From NCBI GenBank assembly GCA_022113835.1, contig JAILWY010000009.1:7292001-7356000 (forward strand): a stretch of DNA of 64,000 nucleotides, written 5' to 3'. The position numbers and the translations under genes were made by a program. The stretch comes from Atopsyche davidsoni. Its lineage: Eukaryota; Arthropoda; Insecta; Trichoptera; Hydrobiosidae. Shown in pieces: positions 62,341 to 64,000 of the stretch. Numbering within the stretch: the stretch's first letter is position 1; each line of letters begins with the position of its first letter. The notes beneath the pieces are model-generated. The model worked only from the letters and a program-made list of their open reading frames with translations, did no database searches and was not told the DNA's origin.

Positions 62341-62949
62341 ATTTTAAGTGTGATCAGCTTAGTTTGGATGTGATTTGATTTGAATTTCAATAAGGAACTT
62401 TTCAAGTCTTAAGTCTGAAGATTAAAATATTGCAATTGATGCTAAACTTAATGAATAGAAAATACTACAGTTATGTACGCACGTTCCCACAAATTAAAAT
62501 TAAAAAATATCACAATAACGGTTTTTAAATATACATTCGATCAGATTTGATCATATTTGTATCTGTAATTGATTAATGATAAAAAAATTCTAAAGTACTT
62601 TTATATAATTATTATTTAGCTTGCATTATCAAACATAATTTTTATTTCAATTTTTTTGTGTACATTATAATTTTATCATTTGCATATTGTTTTTTTATAT
62701 AAATCAAACTCCACAAGGAATAGTAACAGAAAAAACTTTAAGTAGCATTTCAATTTGAATTTAAATTACCAAGGAGAGGATTGTAGATAAATTTCCAATA
62801 TACATTTGTCATTGTAAATACATGGTTATTAATTCGAGTATATATACTGTTCAGTATTGAGTCTTATTCAGGCCTCATTCTATGTCTCAGCGTAAGAAAC
62901 TATTACAAAGCAGTTCGAAATTATGCTTGAAGGTAATTTCAGACTGTTG

Positions 62950-63320
62950 TATAGCAGTTAAGCCGTTACTTTCTCACCTCGATTAAACAAAGAGATCTTT
63001 GAATTACACCAAGCTTCTCAAACTGTTTATATTACCTGCCACAAATTCAAGTAGATCGGGATTATGATTGTCACGCAGCTCACCTCCGGATAACTTCGAA
63101 TTTAACTTCAGCCGTTCTTTGTCTCGGGCTGCCTTTGTCTAGAACTTGGGCAATAATTACACTTACACTCGGCACGCCCAGCAATGTTATCCTTGTAAAC
63201 TTACACTGTAAACAGGGGGTGGGAGTTAAGCCTGCAATCAAAGTATCCCTCATTGATTGACTCTTCGTTTCTTGAGATAAAGCAAATACTGCTTCCATAT
63301 TCTCGAGTTATCAAATAACT
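62950..63320. other. GC island
   Basis: Raised-GC block with GCAGCTCACCTCCGGATAAC and AACAGGGGGTGGGAG. Crossed by a 72-codon minus-strand frame that contains the exon candidate at 63167-63205. Confidence 0.35.
63167..63205 (-). CDS. candidate 39-nt exon (minus strand)
   Basis: On the minus strand, acceptor ACCCCCTGTTTACAG precedes 39 nt that end at donor GTAAGTGTAATT. One frame is open (CKFTRITLLGVPS), the other two have stops, and the length is a multiple of three. The exon begins with TGTAAGTTT, itself donor-like, which weakens the case. No gene identity. Confidence 0.2.
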
Positions 63321-63994
63321 TCCGAGACTCGCTGGAAGATTGTTTACTAAAGCTTATGAGCTTTATGTTGAAATCTCTCTCTCAGATTGACAATCTGGTT
63401 TGTTGTGTAGATTTTATTCAAACTTACTGTAATTAAATTATAAATATTTGCCTTTAATTACAAAGTGAAAATATTTATACGTTTTATATTGAATTGGTTA
63501 CTTATGAATGTAAATAAGATTATTCTCACCTTGCATTTACTGATAAATATTTTGCTTTAATCAACAAGATTATTTTTTATTTCAATTACATGAGAGTAAT
63601 AGTGTGACATATTGAAAAAATAAACTATTTATTATTATAAACTGTTTTGTCTTATTGTATCTGTGATCAGTTAATATCAGATCTTTAGGTTGATCACCCT
63701 GTCTGCACAGTAGATTTTAAAAACTAGACTAAATAAAACACAAATCCTCAAACTTACACGGCTTTTGTAGATAAAAACACTATCTCGTGTTATTCTTCTT
63801 AATTTAGCGTTAGAAAATTCGACTCTGAGTGTGTTCTTCTTAATATTTAAATACCCTTTTTTTTTTTAAATTAGACTAGTATTGTCTGATCCAAAGTAAA
63901 TAATCACACCAACTACGAGTACCATAACAACATATTTAAAAAAACACTTTTACTTCCTCGTTATTAATTATTTCCCAATATGCTTTAAACTTAC

Positions 63995-64000
63995 CATTTG
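63995..64000 (-). other. possible exon edge at the window boundary (minus strand)
   Basis: CAAATG|GTAAGTTTAAAG on the minus strand is a good donor context, placing a possible exon end at 63995 with the exon itself outside the window. A single splice signal is weak evidence. Confidence 0.12.

Larger units (their letters stand above)
46301..64000. other. A+T-rich background with scattered GC islands, part 5
   Basis: Apart from listed features, A+T-rich DNA. The long intervals 47600-48160, 48350-49950, 50300-50960, 51610-53040, 53790-54390, 55580-56050, 57360-57850, 58340-59490, 59740-60270 and 63330-63980 hold no supported gene. No RNA gene was recognised. Confidence 0.7.

Noticed and set aside
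1..64000. CRISPR arrays, bacterial operons, rRNA genes, known microRNAs
   Set aside because: No regularly spaced direct repeats, no ribosome-binding-site/operon layout, and no conserved insect microRNA sequence I know (let-7, mir-10, iab-4, bantam and similar) was seen.

Overview
The window looks like nuclear DNA from an insect, most likely a moth or butterfly (Lepidoptera), but this is an inference from overall character and no species is identifiable. By eye the DNA is about two thirds A+T. It carries short DNA-transposon derivatives (a Tigger/pogo-type element, a TTAA-flanked foldback element, other foldback elements), simple (TA)n tracts and one G-rich minisatellite. No rRNA, tRNA, CRISPR, operon or bacterial signal was seen. 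None of the open frames of 60 to 134 codons carries a domain I recognise. Most overlap on opposite strands or lie in low-complexity DNA, so I call no confident protein-coding gene. The most reasonable reading is intergenic DNA or one or more very long introns of a developmental-type locus.

The dominant structure is an alternation of A+T-rich DNA with some fifty islands of higher GC, mostly 150 to 600 bp and roughly 0.5 to 3 kb apart, from one end of the window to the other. They hold short palindromes, CpG-rich stretches, two perfect CRE sites (TGACGTCA), CACGTG E-boxes and inverted CACCCC boxes. They have the look of a dense field of non-coding regulatory elements, with few transposons between them, but conservation and function cannot be tested from one sequence.

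Layout. 1-9 kb: islands, one LTR-like block (1.67 kb), a 24-nt minus-strand microexon candidate (4.53 kb). 9-13 kb: two foldback elements (9.29-9.51 and 11.82-12.01 kb) and a long (TA)n tract. 13-30 kb: the largest island (13.6-14.25 kb), many others, a mariner-like short element (26.8 kb), a second (TA)n. 30-36 kb: a G-rich minisatellite (30.3 kb), a three-copy 207-bp tandem array (32.5-33.1 kb), and a foldback element (35.65-35.86 kb) related to the one at 11.8 kb. 36-48 kb: islands and a 423-bp near-perfect hairpin flanked by TTAA (46.6-47.05 kb). 48-64 kb: a Tigger/pogo-type element (50.97-51.33 kb), a candidate plus-strand exon pair (55.3 and 56.06 kb), a dispersed-repeat remnant (57.0-57.35 kb), more islands, and minus-strand splice-site candidates near the right edge.

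Most worth following: (1) foldback elements whose two arms match each other much better than related copies match one another; (2) the frame-compatible microexon pair at 55.3/56.1 kb and the 24-nt one at 4.53 kb; (3) the tandem array with a CACGTG box in every unit; (4) the G-only-strand 26-bp minisatellite; (5) the island field itself.
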